Origin: CAJQHK01 sp038142525
GTDB lineage: Bacteria; Pseudomonadota; Alphaproteobacteria; Rickettsiales; UBA1997
Direction of reading: 5' to 3'
Assembly: GCA_038142525.1 (NCBI GenBank)
Contig: JAYQKE010000015.1
Location: forward strand, 310,001 to 374,000
Length of the DNA: 64,000 nt
Shown in pieces: positions 51,296 to 61,214 of the stretch; positions within the stretch are counted from its first letter, which is position 1; every line of letters begins with the position of its first letter. The notes under the pieces were generated by a model, which was given only the letters and a program-made list of their open reading frames with translations, made no database searches and was not told the origin of the DNA. A program made the position numbers and the translations under genes.

Positions 51296-52354
51296 TTATC
51301 CTAATTCCAGTTGTTTTGGTGGCACCAATGCTTTTATTTTATTAACTGCTTTGAGTAGATTTAAACAAATAGCTTTTAGAGTAAATTGAGCATTTACTTT
51401 TTTTGTTGTAAAATAAGAAGCTTTATTGAATTTAAATCTTCTTTTTAGAGTTCCAAAAGATTGTTCAACAATAAATCTTCTTTTTGATACAGCTTTATTA
51501 AATCTTTTTTGCCATTTGGTCATGGGTTTTCCTTTTGGCTTTTTATACATCAATCTGGTTTTGATGCCTTTTTTTCGTAAGATATCTCTATTTCCTTTAG
51601 AATCATAACCCTTATCTCCAGAAAATTTATCACAATCCGTTACCATATCCTCCATTTGATTAATCTCAGATTGATTGGCTGGAATTGTTTTGGTTTTATT
51701 GATAAATCCTTCTTCATCTGTTGTGGCAAATGATTTAAATCCAAAATGATATTTATTTCCCTTCTTTAGCCAAGTGGCATCTGGATCTGCCGATTCTGAT
51801 TGCTCAATAGTTAAGTTTCCTATTTTATTATTAGAAATTTGATCTTCATTCCTGTCTTTAGTAATATTATCTTCTATTGTCTTTGTCCTATTTGGTCTAG
51901 AATTAGACTCAATCAATGTAGCATCTATTACTGCAAGATTAGCTTTTTTAACTTTGAGATTATTCTCTGATAATTGATTATTAATCTCAGATAATAATTT
52001 ATCTAACAAATCTCTTTCAATTAATTTATTTCTGAATCTACAGATAGTTGAATGATCTGGCACCTTATCACTAATATCAAAGCCACAAAATGATATAAAA
52101 TCAAGCCTTACCTTTACAGCATATTCTAATTCTTCATCGCTTAAACTATTCCATTGACCAAGTAGAACAAGCTTTAACATAGATATTTTATCATAAGATT
52201 TTCTACCTCTGTCGCTATTTTCATTAAAGTCTTTTTTGTGAATCTTGACCAAATAAGATCTCAACCTCTCCCAATTTATTAATTTATCTAACTTTAACAA
52301 TTTACTGTCATTTTTTAATCTCTCTTGAATGGAAATAGAAGCAAAAGTAACCAT
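51296..52354 (-). CDS. IS5-family transposase of IS-Y
   Basis: 352 residues. DUF772-type N-terminus (GRKSYDKISMLKLVLLGQWNSLSDEELEYAVKVRL), first Asp in LAVIDATLIESNSRPN, second in FSGDKGYDSKGN, and the final RFIVEQSFGTLKRRFKF with the catalytic Glu. Intact apart from the uncertain last ten residues. Confidence 0.9.
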   Translation of the reverse strand: MVTFASISIQERLKNDSKLLKLDKLINWERLRSYLVKIHKKDFNENSDRGRKSYDKISMLKLVLLGQWNSLSDEELEYAVKVRLDFISFCGFDISDKVPDHSTICRFRNKLIERDLLDKLLSEINNQLSENNLKVKKANLAVIDATLIESNSRPNRTKTIEDNITKDRNEDQISNNKIGNLTIEQSESADPDATWLKKGNKYHFGFKSFATTDEEGFINKTKTIPANQSEINQMEDMVTDCDKFSGDKGYDSKGNRDILRKKGIKTRLMYKKPKGKPMTKWQKRFNKAVSKRRFIVEQSFGTLKRRFKFNKASYFTTKKVNAQFTLKAICLNLLKAVNKIKALVPPKQLELG

Positions 52355-52424
52355 AATTTATTAATATTTCATTATAATAAACAGCAATAAAGCTAGATAA
52401 ATACTAGCTTTATTGCTGTTTTAT

Positions 52425-54053
52425 CTTAAATTCCCATATCTTTACCCACGATAGTCCTTAAAAAAAACATTAATCTAAGCAAATAAAAGCTTGCAACCGA
52501 CTTTTTAGTTCTATATACTCGTGCCTATTATTAATTCTTTACTCACGATTATGAGCTATATCAGATACAAAAAAGTTGGAGACAGGGAATATGCATATGA
52601 AATAACGGCCTATTGGGATAAAAAGAAACAACATTCAGAAATTACAGCAATAAATATCTTGGAATTGTCCTAGATAAAGAAGCTGGAATATTTCAGGAGG
52701 TAAAAAGAAGAAAGAGAGATTTAAATGGAAAAGTTATTTCCAATCCAAAAAGGGTTATGGCACAACCATTTAAGGAGAGGGAAATTGTATCTTTTGGTAG
52801 TGGCTACTTAACCAAGAAACTAATTGATGAAGATGATGTTGGAAAAATCTTTGCAGACTTACTGCCTCATGTAAAGCTTAAAACATTAAAAAGCTTACTA
52901 TCCTATCGTCTCATCAATGGATCTGCAATGTATTTAGCTAATGATTGGTATGAAGGCGATATATCTAAACATTTATTTCCAGGCTCTTCTATGAGCTCAC
53001 AAGCTATCAGTAATTTCCTAAAAGAACTGGGAAGTGAAAAGCTTCAAAAAGACTTTTTAGAAAATATCTTCCTATCGCAACAAAAGACAGCAAAGAAGGT
53101 CTAATAGTAGATGGAAGTAGCATGCCAAATGAAATCAATACTCCAATTAATGAGTTTGGCTATAATAGTGGCTCTATTGATAGGCAGATAAAATTTATGT
53201 CAGTTGTTTCTGCCGATAACAATCTACCTCTGTACTTTCGCTACAATGCAGGCAGTATAGCGGACATCTCAACACTCACAAATACTATCAAAGAACTTAA
53301 GGCTCATAACACTACAGCTAAAGCGGTACTGCTAGATGCGGGCTTTTATTCTAATGATAATATTGAATTATTACAAAAAAATAAGATCAATTTTATAATT
53401 AGACTTCCGTCTGGCAGAAAATTATTCAAAGAAGTAATTGATAATGAAAAAATAGATCTGGCATCTAATGCAGTAAAAGTATCCAAAAAGAGAGTGGTAT
53501 TTATTAAAGAAAAGGAGATTAAGCTAAACAAGAAGAAGACCTATGCCTATATTGTGCTTGATCCAAAGAAAAAGGCTGATTTAGTAAATAATTATTTATC
53601 TGAAAAAATAGATGATAAGCAAGATATTGATAACGAGAAAATAGCTAAGGTCATAAATCAAAAGGGCCTGTTTGTAATAATATCTTCAAAGAAGCAGGAA
53701 ACAGAAAATATCCTAAATTTATACTACACCAGACAAAAGGTTGAGAGAATGTTCGCTTTCTCGAAGTCAGATCTAAACCTGCTACCACTAAGAGTGCATA
53801 GCGAGGAAACTCTCAGAGGACATTTATTTTTACTATTTTTATTATCTTACTTTTTTATGAAAATTCATCAGAAATTAAACAAAGAATTTACTGTGGATCA
53901 AGCATTTATTATACTTTCGGCACAAAAGGCAAAAATATATGAAAAGCAGATATTTGTACAAGAGGCTACAAAAAAGCAAAAACAAATTTTTGAGCTTTTT
54001 GGTTATGATATTCCTGAGGAGATGGCTCGTGGGTAAAGATATGGGAATTTAAG
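52425..54053 (+). mobile_element. IS1634-like element nested in IS-Y
   Basis: 1.63 kb with inverted ends CTTAAATTCCCATATCTTTA... and ...TAAAGATATGGGAATTTAAG. It is flanked on both sides by TTTAT, a 5-bp duplication in keeping with IS1634. It is the youngest layer of the nest. Confidence 0.92.
52551..54036 (+). CDS. IS1634-family transposase, two frameshifts
   Basis: About 490 residues. Starts MSYIRYKKVGDREYAYE. Breaks near 52665 and near 53096 (the latter restores KEGLIVDGSSMPNEIN with the catalytic Asp, intact in the 61215-61956 copy). AVLLDAGFYSNDNIELL and YYTRQKVERMFAFSKSDL supply the other DDE residues. Confidence 0.88.
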
Positions 54054-54134
54054 TTTATTCAAGAAAAAATTGATGAAATTAAGAAAAAACCAAGAGAAAG
54101 TTAGGGAAATTTTAATGATCTATGCAAAGGTCTT

Positions 54135-54329
54135 ATATTTATCTGTAATGATGTTAATATTGCTTTCCTTAGTAAAATCTAATAATTCATGGTCAAAATT
54201 ATCAGAAATTACAGTAATATTATCTGTATATTCAAAAATTGTTTCTAATTTGGCTAAAGCAATTTTTCCTCCCCCAATAATTAGGACGGATTTTTGCTCC
54301 AGTCCAAAAAAGACTGGTAAAAAACTCAT
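54135..54329 (-). pseudogene. cysG: Siroheme synthase CysG, N-terminal part
   Basis: Starts MSFLPVFFGLEQKSVLIIGGGKIALAKLETIFEY, the NAD-binding precorrin-2 dehydrogenase domain, and runs to ITDKY at the IS-Y end. The remainder resumes at 51120. Downstream of the poly-Cys leader ORF. Confidence 0.9.
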
Positions 54330-54348
54330 TATGTAAAATAAAAACCTA

Positions 54349-54406
54349 GAACTTTTTAGAAAAGTTCAAAAAATAAAGTGAAAAAAGCCCGGAAAGGACA
54401 AGAGCT
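54349..54406 (-). promoter_or_regulatory. Candidate attenuator between the poly-Cys ORF and cysG
   Basis: On the minus strand two hairpins follow the leader stop. The first is AGCTC / GGGCT with an 11-base loop, followed by TTTTTT. The second is GAACTTTT / AAAAGTTC, about 20 bases before the cysG ATG. The first has intrinsic-terminator shape and begins within the leader stop codon. Confidence 0.5.
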
Positions 54407-54509
54407 AGTTGCAACAACAACAGAAAAAAGAGGCGCAGGCAGAAGGGTTTGAAGAATTAGCAATATTGCTAGAAACCGATTTATTGAAATGATTAATATC
54501 CTCTTTCAT
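54405..54509 (-). CDS. Short ORF ending in four consecutive Cys codons (leader peptide candidate)
   Basis: 34 codons, ATG 54507-54509 to TAG 54405-54407, beginning MKEDINHFN and ending SACASFFCCCCN. It lies 75 bases upstream of cysG on the same strand and is followed at once by a terminator-like hairpin. Runs of the regulated amino acid just before the stop are the hallmark of ribosome-mediated attenuation. Poly-Cys leaders sensing cysteine are known in mycobacteria. cysG serves sulfite reduction and thus cysteine synthesis. The role is inference. Confidence 0.6.
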   Translation of the reverse strand: MKEDINHFNKSVSSNIANSSNPSACASFFCCCCN

Positions 54510-54640
54510 TTTTAAAAAATTAAATTTAGCCTAATTGATAGGATGAAATAATTATTAAAAGCGAAATATTTAAAAGTCAAATAATTATATTTTGCCCCAA
54601 CAAAATGCCTTATGTTTTTCCGGGTTTTTAAAATGGTATT

Positions 54641-55764
54641 ATGACACAATTACAGAAATTAGCCCAAAAATTAGATAAATTAGAAAAACAAAATCTAAAG
54701 AGAAAATTAATATCCTCCCAAAATTTGCCAAATCATAAAGTAACCATTGATGGCAAAAAATATCTTTCTTTTTGCTCTAATGACTATTTATCTTTGGGCT
54801 TTGATCCAGATATTTCTAAGGCGGAGCGAGAGGCAATTTTAGAATATGGAAATGGCGGACTATCTTCACGATATATTTATGGAGATAATGATCTTTATCA
54901 AAAATTAGAACAAAAAATTGCTAAAATTAATCACAAGGATCTTGCCATGATTTTTGGTAGTGGTTATTTAGCAAATATTGGTGTTATTCCCGCTCTTTGC
55001 GATAAAAATGATCTGATTCTTGCTGATAAATTATCGCATTCTTGCCTGATTGAAGGCGGACAATTATCAGGCGCAAAATTCTTTCGCTTTGCTCATAATA
55101 ATTTAGAATCTTTAGAAAATTTACTAAAAAAACATAGACAAAATCAGCAAAAATGTCTGATCATTACTGAAACAGTTTTTTCCATGGATGGTGATTTAGG
55201 TAAGATAAATCAGATAATTGCTATTGCTAAAAAATATGACGCTTTTCTTTTAAGCGACAATGCTCATGGGCTGGGAGTGATAAATCAAAAATATTCAGAT
55301 TATGATTTACATTTAAAAATTGGTACATTTTCTAAGGCTGTCGCTGGCTATGGAGGCTATGTTGTTGCCAAGCAAGAAATAATTGATTATCTAAGAAATT
55401 TTAGTAAATCGGCAATTTATTCCACAGCCCTCTGCCGCCAGCAATTCTTGCTGGTAATTTTAAGGCTTTAGAAAAAATAGAGGCAGGTAATTTGACTAAA
55501 AAATTATGGCAAAATATTGAATATTTTTGTCAATTGATGCAAATTAAAAATCCACAATCAGCAATTATTGCCATAATTATTAGCGATGCTTTAAAAACTT
55601 TAAAAATTGCAGAAAAATTAAAAGAAAAAGGTTTTTTGATTTCGGCCATTCGTCCGCCAACTGTTGCAATTGGAAAATCAAGACTTAGAATCACCGTAAG
55701 CGCTGGCCATAAAAAGGATGATTTAAAATTGCTGGCTGAAAATTTGAATCTATTTATGAAATAA
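54641..55764 (+). CDS. bioF: 8-amino-7-oxononanoate synthase, one frameshift
   Basis: PLP enzyme of biotin synthesis joining pimeloyl thioester and alanine. FCSNDYLSLG, GGLSSRYIYGDNDLYQKLE, MIFGSGYLANIG, LLSDNAHGLGV and the PLP Lys in GTFSKAVAGYGGYVV. A missing base near 55434 breaks YSTAL-PPAILAGNF. It continues to TAA 55764. DNAHGLG and the short N-terminus separate it from hemA. No other bio gene is visible. Confidence 0.85.
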
Positions 55765-55823
55765 CAACCCCCATCAAGATTTTCAAGAAAATTTTGACTT
55801 CCCTTGGGGAATTTTTACTATTT

Positions 55824-56390
55824 ATGACTATTCTTTTAATCGATAATTATGACAGCTTCACTTACAATCTTTATCACTATATGGCTAAAGTGACCAGTGA
55901 GAATATTGAAGTTATTAGAAATGATAAAATAACTATTGAGGAAATTGCAAAAATGAATCTTAGCTCACTGGTGATTTCTCCCGGCCCTTGTAGTCCCAAT
56001 GAAGCTGGTATTTGCCTAGATGTTATTGATAAATTTAAGGAAAAATTACCAATTTTAGGGGTGTGTCTTGGTCATCAAGTAATTGGGCAATATTTTGGAG
56101 GAAAGATTATTAAAAATTTGCCAATGCATGGCAAAATTAGCAATATTAACCATAATAATAAAAGTGTTTTTAAAGATATTCCTTCACCTTTTAAAGCAAC
56201 CCGATATCATTCTTTAATTATTGAAAAGGAAAGCCTACCTAAAGAATTGGAAATTACCGCTACTAGTGACGATGGTGTAATTATGGGAATTAGGCATAAA
56301 AATCTTAATATTCACGGCGTACAATTTCACCCAGAATCAATTGCTTCTGAATATGGCCATCAATTAATAGAGAATTTTTTTAAAATTTAA
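55824..56390 (+). CDS. pabA: Glutamine amidotransferase of aminodeoxychorismate/anthranilate synthase
   Basis: Class I GATase, 188 residues. MTILLIDNYDSFTYNL at ATG 55824, nucleophile in GVCLGHQ, His-x-Glu in GVQFHPES. It feeds ammonia to PabB (folate) or TrpE (tryptophan). The partner is not in the window, so pabA versus trpG is open. Confidence 0.88.
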   Translation: MTILLIDNYDSFTYNLYHYMAKVTSENIEVIRNDKITIEEIAKMNLSSLVISPGPCSPNEAGICLDVIDKFKEKLPILGVCLGHQVIGQYFGGKIIKNLPMHGKISNINHNNKSVFKDIPSPFKATRYHSLIIEKESLPKELEITATSDDGVIMGIRHKNLNIHGVQFHPESIASEYGHQLIENFFKI

Positions 56391-56405
56391 GCTAATTAAT
56401 GAAAA

Positions 56406-57437
56406 TCAGATTTTACCAGATTTTTTCATTATGCAGGCCATATTTATAAAAGAATTAAAAATATTTTGGCAATTATCGTAATCTTTTTTACATTTTATTT
56501 CTAATTCTTGTAATTTCATTAAGATCTGTTCAATGGATTTTATCTGCCAAATTTGATGATGTTTTCTAAAAAAAGCCTGATCTTTAAAAAATATTCTTTG
56601 AGATTTCATTTCCACCTCTAAATTACTACCGTTAGTAATGCTTGTCGCTATCTTGTACAATTTAAAAAAGTAATTTTGTAAATAACGAATAATAACAATT
56701 GGGCTAATTTTTTGATAATAAATTTGCTCTAAAATTATCATGGATTTTTTAAGATCTAGAGAGACAAAATTATTAACAAATTCATTGATTGAAACCTCTG
56801 AAATATCAGAAAGTAAATTTTGAACAATTTCTAAAGTTAAATTTTTTCCTTCACCCAAATAGGTAATTATTTTATTAATTTCATTAAGAATAATTAGACG
56901 ATTTTTACCAAATTTGCTATTAATAAATTCTATTATGCCCGGCTCAATTTTAATATTATTTTTGGCGAATTCCGCCCTAACTATGTTAGAAATTGTAGCA
57001 ATATTATCTTCATAACAAGCAATTGCGGCAATTTTTGGATGTTTTTCGGCAAATTTTCTTAGAGAAGAAGATGTGTCAAGCTCTCCTGCGACAATCAAAA
57101 TAAAATTATCACTTTTTGAATCAACTTCAAATAAGGCTTTAAGATTTTTGGTAATTTTATTGCTTGCTGGATTAATTTTAATTAATTTTTGCCCAGAAAA
57201 CATCGAGACTGAAAAAAACTCATCAAATAAAATATTACCATTTTCTTCAATTTGCTTTATGGAAATATCGCTAACTGCAAATGGGTCAAAAATATCGGAG
57301 GTAATTTTTTTAGCAATTTCCTTTTCCCTAATAGATATTAGGCCAGATTCTGGACCGTAAATAAGAACAGCAGAAATATCATTATTTTGATCAATATTTT
57401 TGATAAATTCATCTATTTTAAATGGCGCTATTTTCAT
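56406..57437 (-). CDS. holA: DNA polymerase III subunit delta
   Basis: 343 residues. N-terminal AVLIYGPESGLISIREKEIAKK (degenerate Walker region of the clamp-loader delta subunit), FFSVSMFSGQKLIKI, then the AAA+ and collar domains (SKFGKNRLIILNEINKI, ISEVSINEFVNNFV). Opens the sliding clamp. Ends TGA, convergent with pabA. Confidence 0.85.
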   Translation of the reverse strand: MKIAPFKIDEFIKNIDQNNDISAVLIYGPESGLISIREKEIAKKITSDIFDPFAVSDISIKQIEENGNILFDEFFSVSMFSGQKLIKINPASNKITKNLKALFEVDSKSDNFILIVAGELDTSSSLRKFAEKHPKIAAIACYEDNIATISNIVRAEFAKNNIKIEPGIIEFINSKFGKNRLIILNEINKIITYLGEGKNLTLEIVQNLLSDISEVSINEFVNNFVSLDLKKSMIILEQIYYQKISPIVIIRYLQNYFFKLYKIATSITNGSNLEVEMKSQRIFFKDQAFFRKHHQIWQIKSIEQILMKLQELEIKCKKDYDNCQNIFNSFINMACIMKKSGKI

Positions 57438-57471
57438 TTTAACAATATCAATAAAAGTTACTTCTCTCTAT

Positions 57472-57646
57472 AGGAATCTCTGAAAAACTAAAATATGTAT
57501 TTAGTAAAATTGACCTTTTTGACCCCTTTTTTTAGCAAAAATGTGTTTCTTTTTGGCGCAATATGAGCATATTGTGCCAAAAAGAAACACAATTTTTGCT
57601 AAAAAATGATCTAAAAATTCCAATTTTTAGTTTTTCAGAGATTCCT
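57472..57646. repeat. MITE-like element with perfect internal hairpin
   Basis: 175 bp, AGGAATCTCTGAAAAACTA to its inverse. Inside, AGCAAAAATGTGTTTCTTTT... pairs almost perfectly over about 35 bp with ...AAAAGAAACACAATTTTTGCT around ATGAGCAT. It is the fullest member of the family (others at 8646 and 20259). It lies in a 440-bp gap between the holA and lysC starts. Confidence 0.85.
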
Positions 57647-57879
57647 ATATTTGATTGGATATTGAATTTTAAATCCTATTATTTATGTTTACTAGGTAAT
57701 TATTAACTCAGTCATAAACTAATCACTATTTTAACTGCAATATTTTCAATTTAATTTTAACCTAAAAAAGTTAATTTATATCCTGATAAACTAAGATTTT
57801 TTAGGATAATTTAAATTAAAAATCTTATTGTTAAAGCAAGCAACTAGTTTGTGACTGGAGTTAATATTAATAATATTCT
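57647..57879. other. AT-rich gap upstream of lysC
   Basis: About 230 bases with no ORF or clear motif. It must hold the lysC promoter. I see no convincing -35/-10 pair or riboswitch. Confidence 0.4.
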
Positions 57880-59115
57880 ATGAGTTTAATTGTTCAAAAA
57901 TTTGGCGGAACTTCGGTTGGTAATATTGCCAAAATTCAAAATGTTGCACAAAAAGTTGTAGCAGAAATAGAGAAGAAGAATAAAGTAATCGTCGTGGTTT
58001 CGGCTATGTCAGGAGTTACAAACCAATTGGTTGGCTATTGTAATGAAGTATCTGATCTAAAAAATAATGAGGAACTTGCCGAATATGATTCCGTCATTTC
58101 TAGTGGCGAACAAATCACTTCTGGCCTTTTAGCTTTAGAATTGCAAAAACTAGGCTACAAATCTAGATCATTTTCTGGTTGGCAGATTGAAATGAAAACC
58201 GACAATATCCACTCAAAAGCTAGGATTGAGTCTATCAATAAAGATATCTTATTAAAAGAATTGCAGGATAAGGATGTAGTGGTTATTGCAGGGTTTCAGG
58301 GTATTAACAGCAAAACGGGCCGTGTTACAACTTTGGGTCGTGGAGGTTCAGACACAACGGCGGTTGCACTTGCCGCTGTTCAGGCTGAAATTTGTGAGAT
58401 TTACACCGATGTTGACGGCGTTTTTACCACCGATCCTAGAATTACTAGAGATGCCAAAAAAATTGATAAAATTTCTTATGAAGAAATGCTTGAAATGGCT
58501 TTTAGTGGCTCTAAAGTATTACAGACTCGTTGCGTGGTAATGGCCATGAATCACAATGTAAAAGTTAGGGTCTTATCAACTTTCAAAGAAAAAACTGCAA
58601 CTTCTGGTACAATTTTAATTAACAATAATGATATTATGGAAAAAAGACTTATAACGGGTATTAGTCAAAGTAAAAATGAAGCAAGAATTACTTTAAGCGA
58701 AATGCCAGATAGTCCAGGCCTATCTGCTAATATTTTTGGTGCCATTGCTGCCCAAGGCATAAATACTGATATGATTGTACAAAATATTAGTCAGGATAAT
58801 GCAAATGTTAAGATTACCTTTACCGTTAATGTTGATGACTTAAATCGCACTAAAATTGCTTTAGAAAAAAATAAAGAATTGCTTGGATATCAAAAAATGT
58901 TGATAGATGATGATATTTCTAAAATTTCTGTTATTGGTGTTGGCATGATTAGCAATGCTGGTATAGCACACACTATGTTTAAAACTCTAGCTGATGAAGG
59001 AATTAATATCTCCCTAATTTCTACCTCTGAAATTAAAATATCTATTTTAATTAAAAAGGCCGATGGAGACAAAATAATAAAAGCGTTGCATAAAGCTTTT
59101 GAATTAGAAAAATAA
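57880..59115 (+). CDS. lysC: Aspartate kinase
   Basis: Phosphorylates aspartate for lysine/DAP, threonine and methionine. VQKFGGTSVGN (residues 4-14), GRVTTLGRGGSDTTAVALAA, YTDVDGVFTTDPRI, and two ACT domains (residues about 265-405; SLISTSEIKISILI). 411 residues, intact. DAP is needed for peptidoglycan, in keeping with murG and mreB. Confidence 0.95.
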   Translation: MSLIVQKFGGTSVGNIAKIQNVAQKVVAEIEKKNKVIVVVSAMSGVTNQLVGYCNEVSDLKNNEELAEYDSVISSGEQITSGLLALELQKLGYKSRSFSGWQIEMKTDNIHSKARIESINKDILLKELQDKDVVVIAGFQGINSKTGRVTTLGRGGSDTTAVALAAVQAEICEIYTDVDGVFTTDPRITRDAKKIDKISYEEMLEMAFSGSKVLQTRCVVMAMNHNVKVRVLSTFKEKTATSGTILINNNDIMEKRLITGISQSKNEARITLSEMPDSPGLSANIFGAIAAQGINTDMIVQNISQDNANVKITFTVNVDDLNRTKIALEKNKELLGYQKMLIDDDISKISVIGVGMISNAGIAHTMFKTLADEGINISLISTSEIKISILIKKADGDKIIKALHKAFELEK

Positions 59116-59120
59116 TAAAC

Positions 59121-60231
59121 ATGATCAATAAGGGCCTTTTTTTACAAAAAATAATCCTGAAGTTTGGAATTTTTCTTTTTCTAACTTTCTTTATTGCCCT
59201 TCCTTCTTTGGCCAATAATTCTAAATATCTAATTACTGACATTATTGTAAGTGAAGAGTCAAACTCTGCAAGTAAAGCTAGAGAGTTGGCTAATATTAAT
59301 GCTAATAGACAAGCCTTTATAAGGTCGCTTAAAAAATTATCTGTTAATGAATCTTTTGCCAGCAATATTGATGATGAACAATTAGAAGAATCAATTCAGG
59401 CTAAAACAGTATCTAATGAAAAAATTGCCAATAATTGGTATAAAGCCTCATTCAATATAGAATTCACAAAAGACTATATAGATCATTTACTGGAGAGTAA
59501 AGATGGTGGAAATTTTATTAATCTTGAAGCAAATAAAAAATATCTAATATTTCCTATCGAAATCAAAAATAAAGAACCAAAATTATGGCATAAGAATAAT
59601 AAATGGTTTAATGCTTGGAGATCTTTATTGTCGGCAAAGGAATTAAAAAATATTAAAATAGCAAAGAGGCGATATAGATGATATATCTATATTAAAATCA
59701 ACCAATCCCATCAAAGCCAAATATACCGATGTTAAAGATATTTTAAAAAAATATGATTCTAAAATAGCAGTTTTTATAGATATTTATCTCGATCATCTAG
59801 AAAATAATGCAACCATTAATATTGTTATGGTTAAACAATTCACTAAGAAAAAAATTAAACTTAGTTTTGTTAATATCAATGATATCAAGGAAGATAGATT
59901 ATATAATATTATTGCTCAAAAAATTATCGAATATTTAGATCAAAAGGATTTATCAAGCAATAATAACAAGGAATATAAAAAGAAGAAAGATAGTAAAAAT
60001 ATTGATGTAGATATTTTACCCTCATCTTTAAAAGATTGGGTTATTTTTAGAAGAAAGCTTGAAAAAATAAAAGAGATTGAATTTAAAATTATATCCATAT
60101 CCGCAGATTTAATAAAACTTACTATCAAACCTAAAGCCGAGATGGATTTAATCGAATATTTACAAGATAATGGTGTTTTTATTGAAAGAGGAAAGGGCTC
60201 CGAACAAGTTTATTATGTTGTATTAGAGTAA
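59121..60231 (+). CDS. DUF2066-like periplasmic protein, one frameshift
   Basis: About 369 residues. N-terminal signal (LTFFIALPSLA). ARELANINANRQAFIRSLKKLS resembles the start of DUF2066 proteins found in proteobacteria. A one-base shift near 59672 (corrected reading KGDIDDISILKSTNP) joins it to the C-terminal half, KAKYTDVKDILKKYDSKIAVFIDIYLD. Function unknown. Five bases after lysC, probably one transcript. Confidence 0.6.
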
Positions 60232-60447
60232 ATTAAAAGTCTTTTTAAAGTCTAGAATTACTATACTAGCTATTCAAAATATTAAGGAAAATGGAATATA
60301 TTTATCCCAAATTGGAACTTGATTATTAGTCTATTTTAACTCTTTATTTTGTTAAATTTAGTTTATTATTTTGCTTAAGTTGACACGTATAGCTTCTATT
60401 ATAGGCTCTAATTTTTAGAAAAATTAATGGATATAGTACAATATTTA

Positions 60448-61214
60448 GGCATTGTTAATCCAAAATAGATAATAAGCCATTTCTCTTTAAAATCAATAAT
60501 TTTACTGAATATTCAAGCATCTTTATTGATTTAGAGTAGCATTTGCTCTTTCTTCTCATTCTAGCCAAGAAGTGTCTGAACAAGCTATTATAGCCCTCGA
60601 TAGTATAAGTATGTGCCTTGGATTGAATATGCTTATCCTTAGGAACAAATTTCTCATACGGTTTCCAATAATCCGTTGCTATAATGCCTTTAGCTCTGTC
60701 TTTTACTCCTTCCCAAAGTTCTTTTCCAGTTCTTGTAGATCTGTCGCCAACAACGAAGTTGATGAATTCTTTTGCATATCTATCAACAGCAATCCAGATC
60801 CAGACAGAGTTTTTTTTGAACCAATATAGCTGTGCATTTCATCTATCTCAGTTACGCATATTTCATGGCTATTTTGCAATAAATCAAGATTTTGACCATA
60901 TTGCTTGATCCAGTTAAAGATACTTACATGACTAACCTTGAGAATTCTTCCTATAGATCTAAATCCTAGACCCTCTAGGTACAACTCCAGGGCAAATCTT
61001 TTTATTGATCTATCTTTAGAATTTCTGCCTTTTGTATAATTATAATTGCAATCTTTACACTTATAGCGTTGCATTCCGTACATTTTACCATTTTTGCAAA
61101 CGTTAGAACTGGAGCATTTTAAACATTTCATAGTTTGATTTATTGAGTTAAAATGCTTATTTTATGCTCAATGATGTTAATTGCTAGTAAAATCTATTGT
61201 AAATTAACAATGCC
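60448..61214 (-). mobile_element. IS1-like insertion sequence, copy 3
   Basis: 767 bp, inverse orientation to copies 1 and 2. Its right flank AAATAATT belongs to the IS1634-like transposase fragment and pairs with the AATTATTT beside copy 2 as an 8-bp target duplication. The roughly 215 bases to its left (60232-60447) hold no gene I can see. Confidence 0.92.
60455..61131 (-). CDS. IS1-family transposase (copy 3)
   Basis: Identical in design to copy 1, with the first frame of 142 codons and the -1 frame DDE half ending TAA 60455. Confidence 0.85.

Larger units (their letters stand above)
51121..54134 (-). mobile_element. IS-Y (IS5-type) inserted in cysG, itself carrying an IS1634-like element
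   Basis: Ends AAGACCTTTGCATA (left) and TATGCAAAGGTCTT (right), flanked by ATATT on both sides. Without the nested element it is about 1.38 kb. Deleting it with one flank copy joins cysG codons ITDKY to DKKYLSNFD in frame, which confirms the boundaries. Confidence 0.9.

Noticed and set aside
54070..54336. Plus-strand 88-codon ORF over the cysG N-terminus
   Set aside because: Antisense to a clearly recognisable NAD-binding domain and crosses the IS-Y boundary.
57647..57879. Lysine riboswitch upstream of lysC
   Set aside because: No recognisable lysine-riboswitch core; the AT-rich sequence shows no supporting helices by eye.
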